64,000 nucleotides of DNA, taken from Chlorobiota bacterium (GTDB taxonomy: Bacteria; Bacteroidota; Bacteroidia; Bacteroidales; VadinHA17). Shown piece by piece: positions 44,391-54,037 of the stretch. The notes under the pieces are model-generated. The model was given only the letters and a program-made list of their open reading frames with translations. It did no database searches and was not told the DNA's origin. The DNA lies in the NCBI GenBank assembly GCA_013152085.1, contig JAADHC010000003.1, forward strand, positions 28,539 through 92,538. The letters are read 5' to 3'. Within the stretch, counting starts at the first letter, position 1; each line of letters opens with the position of its first letter. Made by a program: the position numbers and the translations under genes.

Positions 44391-44430
44391 GCATTGCAAT
44401 GCATGATGTTATTACATCACAGTAACTTTG
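44391..44430 (+). promoter_or_regulatory. promoter with two further palindromes and no clear gene
   Basis: GCATTGCAATGC (44391-44402) is a perfect 12-bp palindrome. TGATGT-TATT-ACATCA (44405-44420) is a 16-bp dyad. TAACTTTG (44423-44430) is a perfect -7 box. A transcript from here would meet no ORF above 20 codons before the gene at 44614. The whole 44239-44613 gap otherwise holds no gene. Confidence 0.45.
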
Positions 44431-44567
44431 ATGCCAGGAGGGAAAAAATTACAGGGGGGAAGCCATTTTATTAAACGCTATTCGGAACTTTGATCATTTT
44501 AAATAACAAAATGAGAAAAAAATGCTAAAATTTTTTATCTAAAATTATTTTCATACTTTTAAGTTTG

Positions 44568-44575
44568 TATTTTTG
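44568..44575 (+). promoter_or_regulatory. -7 promoter element of the 44614 gene
   Basis: TATTTTTG is a perfect match, 38 bases before the start codon. No -33 box is obvious. Confidence 0.5.
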
Positions 44576-44613
44576 TCGCTAGACAACGATTTTTAACTAA
44601 ATAACAACTTCTT

Positions 44614-45792
44614 ATGAACCGGTCATTTCGAGGTTTTTTCATCTTCCTTTTAATCCTATCGATTCTTCCCGCATACAGTTTATTTAAATGGATGGTTCAG
44701 CCGAAAAGAAGTCTGGATATCCTGATCCTGGACAAAACGGTGCCCAGCCTGGAGCGGAACAAGCACAGATCGTTTAATTGGATCCTTACGCATAATAAGT
44801 ATGTAAAATCGGACAACCACAGGTATGCATATACTAAGGATTATTATGGTTTTTTCCCGCTTAAACCCCTGCGGAGTAAAAAATATGATACAAGAAGGAT
44901 CCGGCTTACCCAGATTCTTGAGCTGGCAGATTCAATTGATATGGCTTATTATACAGATACCTATGGGGTTTATTTTAACGATTGGTATAAAGGTATTAGT
45001 AAAGCACGGCGGTCTCGCATGATCTATGGCGGGCTGAACAATAATGACCGCTTGTTGCTCAAGGAGATGAAAGACCGGAAGAAACTGATCATCGGAGAAT
45101 ATAATATTCTTGCCTATCCGACGGCACCGCTTGACAGAGCGAATACGGAAGAAATTTTCAATATAAAATGGACCGAGTGGTTAGGGGCTTATTTTAGCAC
45201 CCTGGATACCATACAGGATACTCAATTTCCGAAATGGATTCTACAAAATTATCGTGACCAGTATCACAAATCATGGGATTTTAAGAATGCCGGGGTGGTT
45301 TTTGTCAATTATAACAGCCGTGTAGTTGTATTGGAAAGCGGAACACATCTCGATTTTGATATGCCATACATTTACACTTCGAAATACGGCCGCGAAAAAT
45401 ACGGACTGCCTCACAGGATAGCTTTCCCTTACTGGTTTGAGGTTCTCGAACCCGGTAATAACCGGGTTGTTTCCACGTTTAAAATTCATACCAATACCGT
45501 TGGTGATTCTGTGCTGGATGCTCACTTCCTGCCCAATGAATTTCCGGCAGTTATTGAAAGCACCGGCGATGCGCCTTATTATTATTTTGCCGGCGATTTC
45601 GCGAATAATCCCGAGCATATGAGGACCTCATATTTTTATCATGTTGAAAAACTCAACAACATGATTAAACCCCCATTCCTTAGTAAACGGCGTCATTTTT
45701 TCTGGCATTTCTACTATCCCCTGATGACCAATATTCTTGACCAGTATTATTACGATACCATGGAAAAGAAGGATCAGACAAAAGAGAAGTAA
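44614..45792 (+). CDS. uncharacterised membrane-anchored protein
   Basis: A 392-residue protein I do not recognise. An N-terminal hydrophobic anchor (FFIFLLILSILPAYSLF) is followed by a long exported domain. Its start, LDILILDKTVPS with RSFNWILTHNKYVK, and the YYTDTYGVYFNDWYKG and GGLNNNDRLLLKEM segments resemble the GATase-like or glycoside hydrolase-associated folds in general layout only. Many Tyr, Trp and Phe suggest a surface-binding role. The length and lack of frameshifts indicate a real gene. It has its own -7 element; the nitrilase gene downstream is 142 bases away. Confidence 0.72.
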   Translation: MNRSFRGFFIFLLILSILPAYSLFKWMVQPKRSLDILILDKTVPSLERNKHRSFNWILTHNKYVKSDNHRYAYTKDYYGFFPLKPLRSKKYDTRRIRLTQILELADSIDMAYYTDTYGVYFNDWYKGISKARRSRMIYGGLNNNDRLLLKEMKDRKKLIIGEYNILAYPTAPLDRANTEEIFNIKWTEWLGAYFSTLDTIQDTQFPKWILQNYRDQYHKSWDFKNAGVVFVNYNSRVVVLESGTHLDFDMPYIYTSKYGREKYGLPHRIAFPYWFEVLEPGNNRVVSTFKIHTNTVGDSVLDAHFLPNEFPAVIESTGDAPYYYFAGDFANNPEHMRTSYFYHVEKLNNMIKPPFLSKRRHFFWHFYYPLMTNILDQYYYDTMEKKDQTKEK

Positions 45793-45844
45793 TTCAGGTA
45801 CTACTGACTAACTATTTTGGAATGATTAAAATTTTCTTGTGAGA

Positions 45845-45890
45845 GCGACGCAGGAGCGCCTTCCTGCCGCAGGCAGGGTTGCGTGCCGTG
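45845..45890. repeat. GC-rich hairpin in an intergenic gap
   Basis: CCTGCC (45863-45868), loop GCA and GGCAGG (45872-45877) form a perfect stem, with an outer ACGCA (45848) / TGCGT (45880) pair. It is much more GC-rich than its surroundings. It may be a terminator without T-run or a different dispersed repeat. Confidence 0.4.
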
Positions 45891-45934
45891 CGAAATTTTT
45901 TTGCTAATTATCTCATGCAGAAAATTTTATACGT

Positions 45935-46711
45935 ATGGAACTTAATATAACATGCATCCAGCCTGATGTGGTTTGGGAGGACCGGGAAGCAAATTTTCAT
46001 CATTTGTCAGACCTCTTAAAGCCGTTGGCCGGAAAAACCGACCTGGTAATCCTGCCAGAAATGTTTTCAACCGGTTTTACCATGCAGCCTGAAAAGATCA
46101 CGGATATCGGCGATGACGGCGATCTGCAATGGATGATCAGGCAGTCCGGGAAACTTGATGCGGCCGTAACGGGAAGTTTTATCGCCCCTGTGGAAGGCAG
46201 TTACAGGAACAGACTGGCATTCGTTACACCGGATGGTCAGACATCTTTCTACGATAAAAGGCATCTTTTCAGAATGGGGGAGGAAAACCAACACTATACT
46301 CCCGGTAACAAAATCGTTGATGTTTCATGGAAATCATGGCAGATAAAACCCCTTATCTGTTACGATCTGCGTTTTCCGGTTTGGATTCGCAGTGGTACCC
46401 GGCCTGATCTGCTGATCTTTATTGCGAACTGGCCTGCATCAAGACGGGAAGTCTGGCTCACTCTTCTTAAAGCAAGGGCTATTGAAAACCAGGTTTACAC
46501 CATAGGGGTAAACAGGGTAGGTACGGATGGCAGGAAGATCAGCTATTCCGGGGATACAACGGTACTGGATCCTAAAGGAAATATTCTGAAATCAGCGCCA
46601 TCCGGACAGGAATCTGTTCTCCGTGTGTTACTGGACAAAACAGAACAGGATCTTTTCAGGGAGAAGTTCCCTGTACATTTGGATGCTGACCGTTTTCAGA
46701 TTTTTACCTGA
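45935..46711 (+). CDS. nitrilase-family omega-amidase (YafV-like)
   Basis: A 258-residue C-N hydrolase. The catalytic triad is visible: Glu42 in VILPEMFSTGF, Lys in YDKRHLFRMGEE and Cys in IKPLICYDLRFPVW. The FSTGF and NWPASRREVW motifs are typical of YafV/omega-amidase. This enzyme hydrolyses 2-oxoglutaramate or 2-oxosuccinamate to remove products of transamination, repairing side products of glutamine and methionine salvage. Its 3' end overlaps the convergent FAD oxidase gene by 16 bases. Confidence 0.9.
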   Translation: MELNITCIQPDVVWEDREANFHHLSDLLKPLAGKTDLVILPEMFSTGFTMQPEKITDIGDDGDLQWMIRQSGKLDAAVTGSFIAPVEGSYRNRLAFVTPDGQTSFYDKRHLFRMGEENQHYTPGNKIVDVSWKSWQIKPLICYDLRFPVWIRSGTRPDLLIFIANWPASRREVWLTLLKARAIENQVYTIGVNRVGTDGRKISYSGDTTVLDPKGNILKSAPSGQESVLRVLLDKTEQDLFREKFPVHLDADRFQIFT

Positions 46712-49641
46712 GGTTTATGCTTAAGGGCATCATAAAGGATATCTACGGGATGGTAAGCGTCCCGGGAAGTACCGTCTTTGATCTGATGCCTGCAACTTGT
46801 GCCCGGTGCGGCAATAACCACTCCGTGAGCAGTCTGCCTGATGGCCGGAAATAGTACCAGTTCACCGATATCCATGGATAATTTGTAATGTTCCTTTTCA
46901 TATCCGAAAGCGCCGGCCATTCCACAGCATCCGGAAGGTATCTCTTCGACCGTATAGTTTTCCGGGAAAGAAAGCATTTTAACCGTATACTGTGTCGAAC
47001 TCAGTGCTTTCTGGTGACAATGTCCGTGAACTTTAACGGAAAGCGGTTTGTCCGTAAAAGCAGCGGACGTAATTTTTCCCGCATCCATTTCACCGGACAA
47101 AAACTCATCCAGGAGAAATGTATTCCGGGCGATCTCATCAGCTTTTTTACGAAGATCAGTACCGGCCAGGTCCGGATATTCGTCCCGGAAACTCAGGATG
47201 GCAGAAGGCTCAAGACCGATAAGAGGCCTGTGATCACCGGTTATTTCATGTATCTTCCTTATATTCCTGCGAATAATTTTCACAGCTTTTTTCACCAGCC
47301 CTTTGGAAAGAAATGTCCGGCCACTGACAATACCGGTAATGGGTATAATATTATAATGTAAGGCGTGTAATAACCATACGGCCTTTTTTCCGGTTTCAAC
47401 ATCTTCATAGTGCGTAAATTCATCAATAAACAAACAAACCGTGGATTTTGCATCCGGATCGGACAACCATTGCCTGTTTTTCCTTAACCAGCCGGAGAAA
47501 GTTTGGCGGGCAAGGAGGGGAAGGGTTCTTTCACGGGAAAAGCCTGTAGCTTTTTTTATCAAACCCGAGAAAAACCGATTCGAAGCAAAAAAATTATAAA
47601 AGGAGGGCCACAGGGATCCGGTCTTTTCAATTGAGGGAAACCATGCTACCAGGCGGGTCCGTAAAGGAATGCCTTTTGCATTATAATAATGCTGCAGAAA
47701 CTCAGCTTTCAGGCGTGTCATGTCCACACTGGAGGGACATTCCGATTTACATCCTTTACATGAAAGGCACAGGTCCAGGATTTTGTACAACCCGGGATCA
47801 TCAAATGGATTTTTTTGCTGACTGTTGGTAATGGTTTCACGAAGTATGTTGGCACGGGCACGGGTCGTTTTATCTTCGTCGCGGGTAGCCATATAGCTTG
47901 GACACATCAGACCACCGATAACGGATGATTTACGGCAATCTCCGGAACCGTTACATTTTTCTGCCGCCCCTAAGAATCCGTTGCTTTCCGAAAAGTCAAA
48001 ATAGGTTTTAACCTTAGGGATATGTTGTCCCGGTTGAAACCGAAGATATGTATTCATTACGGGGGTGTCGGTAATTTTTCCGGGGTTAAACAAATCATGC
48101 GGATCCCAGGTGTGTTTTACCTGCCTGAAAAGATCATAAATATGATCTCCGTACATTATCGGAATAAATTCTCCCCTCAGTCGCCCGTCGCCATGTTCAC
48201 CGCTTAACGATCCGTGATATTTTTTAACCAGGCGGGCTACTTCCAGCCCCAGGGTATGAAACAGCTCCACATCTTCGGGATCCTTAAGATTCAGTACAGG
48301 CCTTAAATGCAATTCTCCGGTACCGATATGCGCATAATATACACAGGATTTGTTGTGCCGTTCAAGGATTTTCCTGAAATCTTCCATATAGGCAGGCAGG
48401 TCTTCAACCCTGACAGCCGTATCTTCGATCACGGGAACCGGTTTGGCATCTCCTTTCATATTGGCAAGTACCCCCAGTCCGGCTTTTCGCAGGTCCCAAA
48501 CCTTATTCACATCACTGCCATAAAGTACAGGGAAATGATAGCCGTAATCCGCTGCACGCATATCCTTTACCAGTGCCCGGGAAATTTGCTCGATTTCCTG
48601 CCGGGTTTCGCGTGCGAACTCCACAAGTAAAAGTGCCCCGGGATCACCTTTTATGAAAAACCGGTTTTTACGCTGTGTGATATTGTCTTTCGTCAGATCC
48701 AGAACCGTCTTGTCCATCATTTCCACAGCCCCCGGAAGGTGTTTCAAAGCAATCAGATTCGCCTTAAAAGCATCTTCGGGTTTTTCAAGGTGGACACAAA
48801 CCAGCCCTTTCACCGGAGGAGGTACCGGTACCAGATTCAGTTTTAATCCCGTAGTAAAAGCCAGTGTTCCTTCAGACCCGGCAAGTATCCGGCATAGGTT
48901 AAAAGGTTTTCCATTACCGGTAAAAGGGTCTGTATCCAGAAGGTAGTCAAGAGCATAGCCGGTATTTCTCCTGTGAATATCAGGATGGGGATATTGGTTT
49001 TTGATTTCTTCCTGGTTGGCAGGATCGGAAAGAAGGGCATAAAGATGCCTGTAAATATCTCCTTCGAGGCTTTTTTCTTTAAGTTTCTGCTCAAATTCAT
49101 TTTTGTCGAGCGCCCTGAATACTACGTCGCTGCCATCACTTAAAATCGCTTCCACTTCAAGAAGATGGTCACGCGTGCTTCCGTAAAGAATGGAGTGTGA
49201 GCCGCAGGAATTATTTCCCACCATACCGGCCATCATACATCGGTTGGATGTCGAGGTTTCCGGTCCGAAAAAAAGGCCGTGCGGTGCCAGGAACATATTC
49301 AGTTCATCCAATACAACTCCCGGCTCAATGCGGACCCAGTGTTCTTTTGTATTAAGTTCCAGAATACGGTTCATGTGCCGGGAGATATCCACAACGACAC
49401 CACGGCCGACAACCTGTCCGGCGAGTGAGGTTCCGGCTGCCCTCGGTATAACAGACAATTCATGTTCCCGTACAAAGTTGATAATATGCCGTATATCCTG
49501 CTTATTGACCGGGAGAATCACGCCAAGTGGTACTTCCCGGTAAGCAGATGCATCCGTTGCATATAACAACCGCATGGTGTTGTCCGAAAATATTTCCCCG
49601 CGGATACGGTCTTTCAATATTTTCAGCAATGCCGGCGTCAT
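46696..49641 (-). CDS. FAD-linked oxidase / Fe-S / CCG domain fusion (D-lactate or glycolate dehydrogenase type)
   Basis: A 981-residue fusion. A PCMH-type FAD domain (residues about 20-230) has VIPRAAGTSLAGQVVGRG and SNRCMMAGMVGNNSCGSHS. A substrate-cap domain extends to about 530 with YYAHIGTGELHLRPVLN and SGEHGDGRLRGEF. Two iron-sulfur motifs lie near 560-660 (CNGSGDCRK and CLSCKGCKSECP). A C-terminal CCG-type domain ends with HGHCHQKAL and PSGCCGMAGAFGYEK. It corresponds to GlcD joined to GlpC-like parts (YdiJ-like). It likely oxidises D-2-hydroxyacids to 2-oxoacids and delivers electrons to the membrane. Confidence 0.9.
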   Translation of the reverse strand: MTPALLKILKDRIRGEIFSDNTMRLLYATDASAYREVPLGVILPVNKQDIRHIINFVREHELSVIPRAAGTSLAGQVVGRGVVVDISRHMNRILELNTKEHWVRIEPGVVLDELNMFLAPHGLFFGPETSTSNRCMMAGMVGNNSCGSHSILYGSTRDHLLEVEAILSDGSDVVFRALDKNEFEQKLKEKSLEGDIYRHLYALLSDPANQEEIKNQYPHPDIHRRNTGYALDYLLDTDPFTGNGKPFNLCRILAGSEGTLAFTTGLKLNLVPVPPPVKGLVCVHLEKPEDAFKANLIALKHLPGAVEMMDKTVLDLTKDNITQRKNRFFIKGDPGALLLVEFARETRQEIEQISRALVKDMRAADYGYHFPVLYGSDVNKVWDLRKAGLGVLANMKGDAKPVPVIEDTAVRVEDLPAYMEDFRKILERHNKSCVYYAHIGTGELHLRPVLNLKDPEDVELFHTLGLEVARLVKKYHGSLSGEHGDGRLRGEFIPIMYGDHIYDLFRQVKHTWDPHDLFNPGKITDTPVMNTYLRFQPGQHIPKVKTYFDFSESNGFLGAAEKCNGSGDCRKSSVIGGLMCPSYMATRDEDKTTRARANILRETITNSQQKNPFDDPGLYKILDLCLSCKGCKSECPSSVDMTRLKAEFLQHYYNAKGIPLRTRLVAWFPSIEKTGSLWPSFYNFFASNRFFSGLIKKATGFSRERTLPLLARQTFSGWLRKNRQWLSDPDAKSTVCLFIDEFTHYEDVETGKKAVWLLHALHYNIIPITGIVSGRTFLSKGLVKKAVKIIRRNIRKIHEITGDHRPLIGLEPSAILSFRDEYPDLAGTDLRKKADEIARNTFLLDEFLSGEMDAGKITSAAFTDKPLSVKVHGHCHQKALSSTQYTVKMLSFPENYTVEEIPSGCCGMAGAFGYEKEHYKLSMDIGELVLFPAIRQTAHGVVIAAPGTSCRHQIKDGTSRDAYHPVDILYDALKHKPQVKI

Positions 49642-49793
49642 ATTTTCTTATTTATGTTCTGCCCAAAGTTAATAGAAATCCTTTCCTTCGTTTTTTTATC
49701 TGCATCCTGAATCCGGCAATGCGTATGTTGACGAATATATTTCCGTTATGACAATAGTCATACGCATTTATAGGGATTTGTTCCAAATTTAAC

Positions 49794-49801
49794 TAATTTT
49801 G
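49794..49801 (+). promoter_or_regulatory. -7 promoter element of pta-buk cluster
   Basis: TAATTTTG is a perfect match, 38 bases before pta. Confidence 0.5.
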
Positions 49802-49839
49802 CACAACGAAATCGGATAATGATAATATACTGATACACA

Positions 49840-50847
49840 ATGAACTTCATTCAACAAGTTAAAGAAAAAGCAAAAGCATCCAGGCAAAGGATTGTTTTGC
49901 CTGAAGCCTGGGAAGAACGGACACTGAGGGCTGCCAATCAACTCGTCAGGGAAGAGTTAGCTACGGTTATTCTATTGGGTGACCCTGATGATATCAGGTC
50001 AAATGCCGCGAAATGGAAGCTCGACCATATAAACAACTGTACACTGATTAATCCGTTGGATCATCCGAAGAAGCAGGAATATATCGATCTGATGGTCTCC
50101 CTGCGCAGGGAAAAAGGCCTCACGTCCGGAGAGGCCGGAAAACTTGTTGAAGACCCGCTCTATCTGGGCCCTGTCATGATCAAAGCCGGTAATGCTGACG
50201 GCGAAGTGGCCGGAGCCAATAATCCTACCGGGAATGTACTCCGGCCTGCTTTTCAGTTTGTTCGTACATTACCTGGGATCAGCGTAGTATCGGGTGCTTT
50301 TTTTATGATTCTTCAGGATGCTGAGTTTGGTGAAGAGGGGATACTGGTATTTGCGGATTGTGCCGTAAATCCGGACCCCGACGCATCTCAACTTGCGGAA
50401 ATTGCCGTAACCACCGCCCGTACGGCCAGGCATATCGGCGGGATTTCTCCCAGGGTGGCTATGCTGAGTTTTTCTACAAAGGGAAGTGCTGCTCATGAGC
50501 TTGTTGATAAAGTAACCGCTGCTACGGAAAAAGCGAAAACCCTGGATCCCGGACTCGAAATTGACGGAGAGTTGCAGGCCGATGCGGCCATTATTGAATC
50601 CATCGGCAGGAAAAAAGCGCCGGAAAGTAAAATCGCCGGAAAAGCCAATGTGCTTGTATTCCCGGATCTGAATGCCGGAAATATTGCTTATAAACTGGTA
50701 CAGCGGCTTGCCCATGCTGAAGCTATAGGTCCTGTACTTCAGGGGATGGCGGCACCCATCAACGACCTTTCACGCGGTTGTAGCGTGGACGATATCGTTA
50801 CCCTGGCTGCGATTACTGCCATTCAGGCTGCAGGAATGAAAAAATAA
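49840..50847 (+). CDS. pta: phosphate acetyltransferase
   Basis: A 335-residue class I Pta without the N-terminal regulatory domain. It converts acetyl-CoA and phosphate to acetyl phosphate. It has RIVLPEAWEERTLRAA, the GEVAGANNPTGNVLRPAF active-site loop, VFADCAVNPDPDA, SFSTKGSA and the C-terminal PINDLSRGCSVDDIV motif. It is the first gene of the acyl-phosphate cluster. The Hbd gene starts 61 bases downstream. Confidence 0.93.
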   Translation: MNFIQQVKEKAKASRQRIVLPEAWEERTLRAANQLVREELATVILLGDPDDIRSNAAKWKLDHINNCTLINPLDHPKKQEYIDLMVSLRREKGLTSGEAGKLVEDPLYLGPVMIKAGNADGEVAGANNPTGNVLRPAFQFVRTLPGISVVSGAFFMILQDAEFGEEGILVFADCAVNPDPDASQLAEIAVTTARTARHIGGISPRVAMLSFSTKGSAAHELVDKVTAATEKAKTLDPGLEIDGELQADAAIIESIGRKKAPESKIAGKANVLVFPDLNAGNIAYKLVQRLAHAEAIGPVLQGMAAPINDLSRGCSVDDIVTLAAITAIQAAGMKK

Positions 50848-50908
50848 GATGCTTAACCGGACGATTTATTATAAATCTGGATATAAATGATTCTGAAAAC
50901 TGAAAACC

Positions 50909-51877
50909 ATGATTGAAACAATAGAAGACTATGCTCTGGGCAAGCAGGTGAAAAAGAAAGGAAGCCTGCAAAAGGTGGGACTGATAGGATGTGGGAATAT
51001 GGGACAGGAGATCGCTCATCTTGTGGCTGCATGTGGTATTGAAGTAATGTTTATCGACCTTACCCTTGAAAGGATTGCCGAAGTGTTTATTGAACTGAAC
51101 CAGCGCCTCGATGACATTATTGATAAATGGGGACTAACGGTGAGTGAGAAAAAAGCCATCCTCTCCAGGGTTCATGGTACTATAGATTACAACGATATTA
51201 AGGATTGTGACCTGGTCATTGAGACCATAAATACGCGGAAACCGGGTACCAGTATTGATTTCCGTAAGGAAGTCTTCCGTAAAATTGAAGCTGTGGTTCG
51301 TGAAGACACCATCATTGCTTCCAACACTTCAACGCTGGTGATATCTGACCTGGCATCAGTCCTCAAACATCCGGAAAGAGCCGTGGGTATCCATTTTATT
51401 ACCCCTGCAACAACCGTCGGTGTTATGGAAGTCGTCCGGGGAATGTATACCAGTGAAGATGCACTGAAATTCGTGGAGAAATTTGCAAGGACCATTGATA
51501 AAAAAGTGGTAGTCCTGACCGAATCTCCCGGAAATATAAGCACACGGCTGATCGTGACCCTGATCAATGAAGCTTGTGAGGTTTTGATGGAAGGTGTTGC
51601 GACCGCACGAAACATAGACGATACGATGAAAATGGGATTCGGTCTTCAATTCGGCCCCCTTGAAATGGCTGACCGTATCGGGCTCGATAAAGTGATCAAA
51701 TGGATGAATAATCTGTACCAGGAATTCGGCGAACGCAAATTCAAACCAAACCCGATCCTTAAAAGACTTTACAGATTGGGGAAACACGGTAAAAGATCGG
51801 GTACCGGTTTTTATATTTATGAAAACGGGGAAATTACCGGAGAATCCATTGCCTGTCCCGAAATATTTAAAGATTAA
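50909..51877 (+). CDS. 3-hydroxyacyl-CoA (3-hydroxybutyryl-CoA) dehydrogenase
   Basis: A 322-residue NAD(P)-dependent dehydrogenase. The Rossmann loop is VGLIGCGNMGQEIAHLVAACG near residue 25, then FIDLTLERI. Catalytic His is in VGIHFITPATT, with NTSTL before it and GNISTRLI after. The C-terminal helical domain ends with GTGFYIYENGE. It is longer than typical Hbd because of about 20 extra N-terminal residues. In butyrate formation it reduces acetoacetyl-CoA to 3-hydroxybutyryl-CoA. It lies between pta and ackA. Confidence 0.88.
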   Translation: MIETIEDYALGKQVKKKGSLQKVGLIGCGNMGQEIAHLVAACGIEVMFIDLTLERIAEVFIELNQRLDDIIDKWGLTVSEKKAILSRVHGTIDYNDIKDCDLVIETINTRKPGTSIDFRKEVFRKIEAVVREDTIIASNTSTLVISDLASVLKHPERAVGIHFITPATTVGVMEVVRGMYTSEDALKFVEKFARTIDKKVVVLTESPGNISTRLIVTLINEACEVLMEGVATARNIDDTMKMGFGLQFGPLEMADRIGLDKVIKWMNNLYQEFGERKFKPNPILKRLYRLGKHGKRSGTGFYIYENGEITGESIACPEIFKD

Positions 51878-51901
51878 TATGCAAATGCAAATTTCCGACG
51901 A

Positions 51902-53110
51902 ATGAAAATCATTGTTCTCAATTGCGGCAGTTCTTCGATAAAATATCAGCTTTTTGATATGGAGAAAACACATGTCCTTGCCAAAGGCCTTGTGGATAAA
52001 ATAGGTATTCATGGATCCTATCTCAGAAACCGGCGGGATGATGGAGATGAGGTTAAACTGGAAGGAGAGATTTATGACCATCAGCAGGGGATTGAGTACA
52101 TCCTTGGCGTACTGACCAGTAAGAAACACGGAAGCCTGAAGCGTTTTGAAGATATTAATGCTGTGGGACACCGGGTCGTTCACGGTGGAGAAAAATTTAA
52201 CGACAGTGTGTTGATTACTCCGGAATTGGTTGCCAAGTTGGAAGAACTGATCGATCTGGCGCCGCTTCACAATCCACCCAACCTGAAAGGAATTTATGCT
52301 ATGCAGGCCATTCTTCCCAACGTACCCCAGGTTGGTGTTTTTGATACGGCATTCCATCAAACCATGCCTGACTATGCCTATATGTATGCCATTCCTTATT
52401 CATTATATAAAAAATATGGCATTCGCCGGTATGGTTTTCATGGTACAAGTCATCGATATGTTTTCCGGAGAGCCTGCGAATTTCTGGGATATGAATTCAG
52501 GGATAAAAAGATCATTACCTGCCATCTGGGTAACGGAGCCTCAATGGCTGCCATAAAAAATGGAAAATCGATGGATACTTCCATGGGATTAACTCCTGTG
52601 GAGGGCCTTATTATGGGTACCCGTTCAGGTGACCTTGACCTGGGCGTGCTTACTTATATTATGCGTAAAGAAGAAATCGGAATTCGTACAGCCAATACAT
52701 TGATAAACAAATTTAGTGGCGTACTGGGGGTTTCAGGTGTTTCTTCGGATATGAGAGACATTAAAGAAGCGGCACAAAATGGCAATAATCGTGCTGCACT
52801 CGCACGGAAAATGTATGCCTACCGGTTAAGAAAATATATCGGTGCCTATGCCGCAGCCATGGAAGGTGTGGATATCCTTGTCTTTACAGGCGGAATAGGC
52901 GAAAATGACGTCGCTATTCGTGAAGCTGCCTGCGAAGGATTGTCTTTTCTCGGGATAGAAATAGATGCTAAAATCAATGCTGTTGTCTTAGGGACAGAAG
53001 CTTTGATCTCTCCCGAAAATGCCCGGGTGAAGACCGTAGTGATTCCGACAAATGAAGAACTGGTTATTGCGATGGATACCCTGAAAATTATTCAGGAAAA
53101 ACAGTCATAA
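51902..53110 (+). CDS. ackA: acetate kinase
   Basis: A 402-residue ASKHA kinase that makes ATP from acetyl phosphate. It has the phosphate-1 loop VLNCGSSSIKYQLF, VGHRVVHGGEKF, the catalytic-Asp segment FDTAFHQTMP, HLGNGASMAAI and the C-terminal VFTGGIGEND. Length is normal. With Pta it gives acetate formation. It lies 24 bases after the Hbd gene and 12 bases before ptb. Confidence 0.95.
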   Translation: MKIIVLNCGSSSIKYQLFDMEKTHVLAKGLVDKIGIHGSYLRNRRDDGDEVKLEGEIYDHQQGIEYILGVLTSKKHGSLKRFEDINAVGHRVVHGGEKFNDSVLITPELVAKLEELIDLAPLHNPPNLKGIYAMQAILPNVPQVGVFDTAFHQTMPDYAYMYAIPYSLYKKYGIRRYGFHGTSHRYVFRRACEFLGYEFRDKKIITCHLGNGASMAAIKNGKSMDTSMGLTPVEGLIMGTRSGDLDLGVLTYIMRKEEIGIRTANTLINKFSGVLGVSGVSSDMRDIKEAAQNGNNRAALARKMYAYRLRKYIGAYAAAMEGVDILVFTGGIGENDVAIREAACEGLSFLGIEIDAKINAVVLGTEALISPENARVKTVVIPTNEELVIAMDTLKIIQEKQS

Positions 53111-53122
53111 AAACCATAGATC

Positions 53123-54025
53123 ATGATTCGACGACTGAAAGATATGTTCTCTGTATTGAAATCATCACCCGGCAGGCAGCTGGTGGTAGCTTATGCCCAT
53201 GATGCCCACACCCTGGCTGCTGTACGGGAAGCTGTGTCCATGGGTATCGTTAAGGCTACCCTTACCGGTGATGAGCAGTCCATCAGGGAAATCTGTAAAA
53301 TGGAAAAAATCGACCCGGGAATCTTTGATTTTGCCTCTGCCGCCGATGAGCAACAGGCAGCCTCTCTGGCAGTATCGCTGGTAAAATCAGGACAGGGTGA
53401 CCTGATTATGAAGGGTACCGTAAGTACCGACAGGTATATGCGTGCCATTTTAAGTAAGGAACACGGTATCCTGCCTCCCGGAGCCCTCCTGACTCATGTT
53501 TCCGTACTCGATCCGGTAAAATATAAGAAATTGCTGATCATAGGTGATGTGGCCATTATTCCGCTTCCGGGGCTTAAGGAGAAACAGGTCATCCTTAACG
53601 CCCTGATCAGTACCGCACATTCCCTGGGCATTCAAAACCCAAAGGTCGCCGTAATTGCAGCTACCGAACAGGCTTTACCGGGGATGCCGGCTTGTATTGA
53701 CGCAGCCGTTTTATCCAAGATGGCTGAGCGCGGTCAGTTCAAAAATGCCATTGTCGAAGGCCCTGTGGCTCTTGATGTTGCCCTGGATACTGAAAGTGCA
53801 AAAATCAAAAAAATAAATACCCCGGTTGCCGGAGATGCAGATTGTTTGTTGTTTCCGAATATCGAGTCGGGAAATGTATTCTATAAATGCCATACCAAAC
53901 TATTGGAAGGAGACGTTGCTGCCATCGTCTGCGGGGCATCGGTACCGGCTGTTCTCTCCTCACGGGGGGACAGCATCCGGACTAAACTTTTTTCTATTGC
54001 ACTGGCGGCTATGATGACGCTGTAA
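53123..54025 (+). CDS. ptb: phosphate butyryltransferase
   Basis: A 300-residue phosphotransacylase, shorter than Pta and of the Ptb subgroup. It has RQLVVAYAHDAHTLAAV, DLIMKGTVSTDRYMRAIL, HVSVLDPVKYKKLLIIGD, VEGPVALDVALD and the FPNIESGNVFYK motif. It converts butyryl-CoA (or related acyl-CoAs) to the acyl phosphate for Buk. It follows ackA after 12 bases, and a small ORF separates it from buk. Confidence 0.92.
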   Translation: MIRRLKDMFSVLKSSPGRQLVVAYAHDAHTLAAVREAVSMGIVKATLTGDEQSIREICKMEKIDPGIFDFASAADEQQAASLAVSLVKSGQGDLIMKGTVSTDRYMRAILSKEHGILPPGALLTHVSVLDPVKYKKLLIIGDVAIIPLPGLKEKQVILNALISTAHSLGIQNPKVAVIAATEQALPGMPACIDAAVLSKMAERGQFKNAIVEGPVALDVALDTESAKIKKINTPVAGDADCLLFPNIESGNVFYKCHTKLLEGDVAAIVCGASVPAVLSSRGDSIRTKLFSIALAAMMTL

Positions 54026-54037
54026 CCGGAAAAAAGT

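Noticed and set aside
44431..44493. 20-codon ORF (MPGGKKLQGG...) after the orphan promoter
   Set aside because: Its ATG lies directly against the -7 box, upstream of the predicted transcription start.
51356..52360. 334-codon minus-strand ORF across the Hbd and ackA genes
   Set aside because: It is antisense to two strongly supported enzymes and spans their junction.
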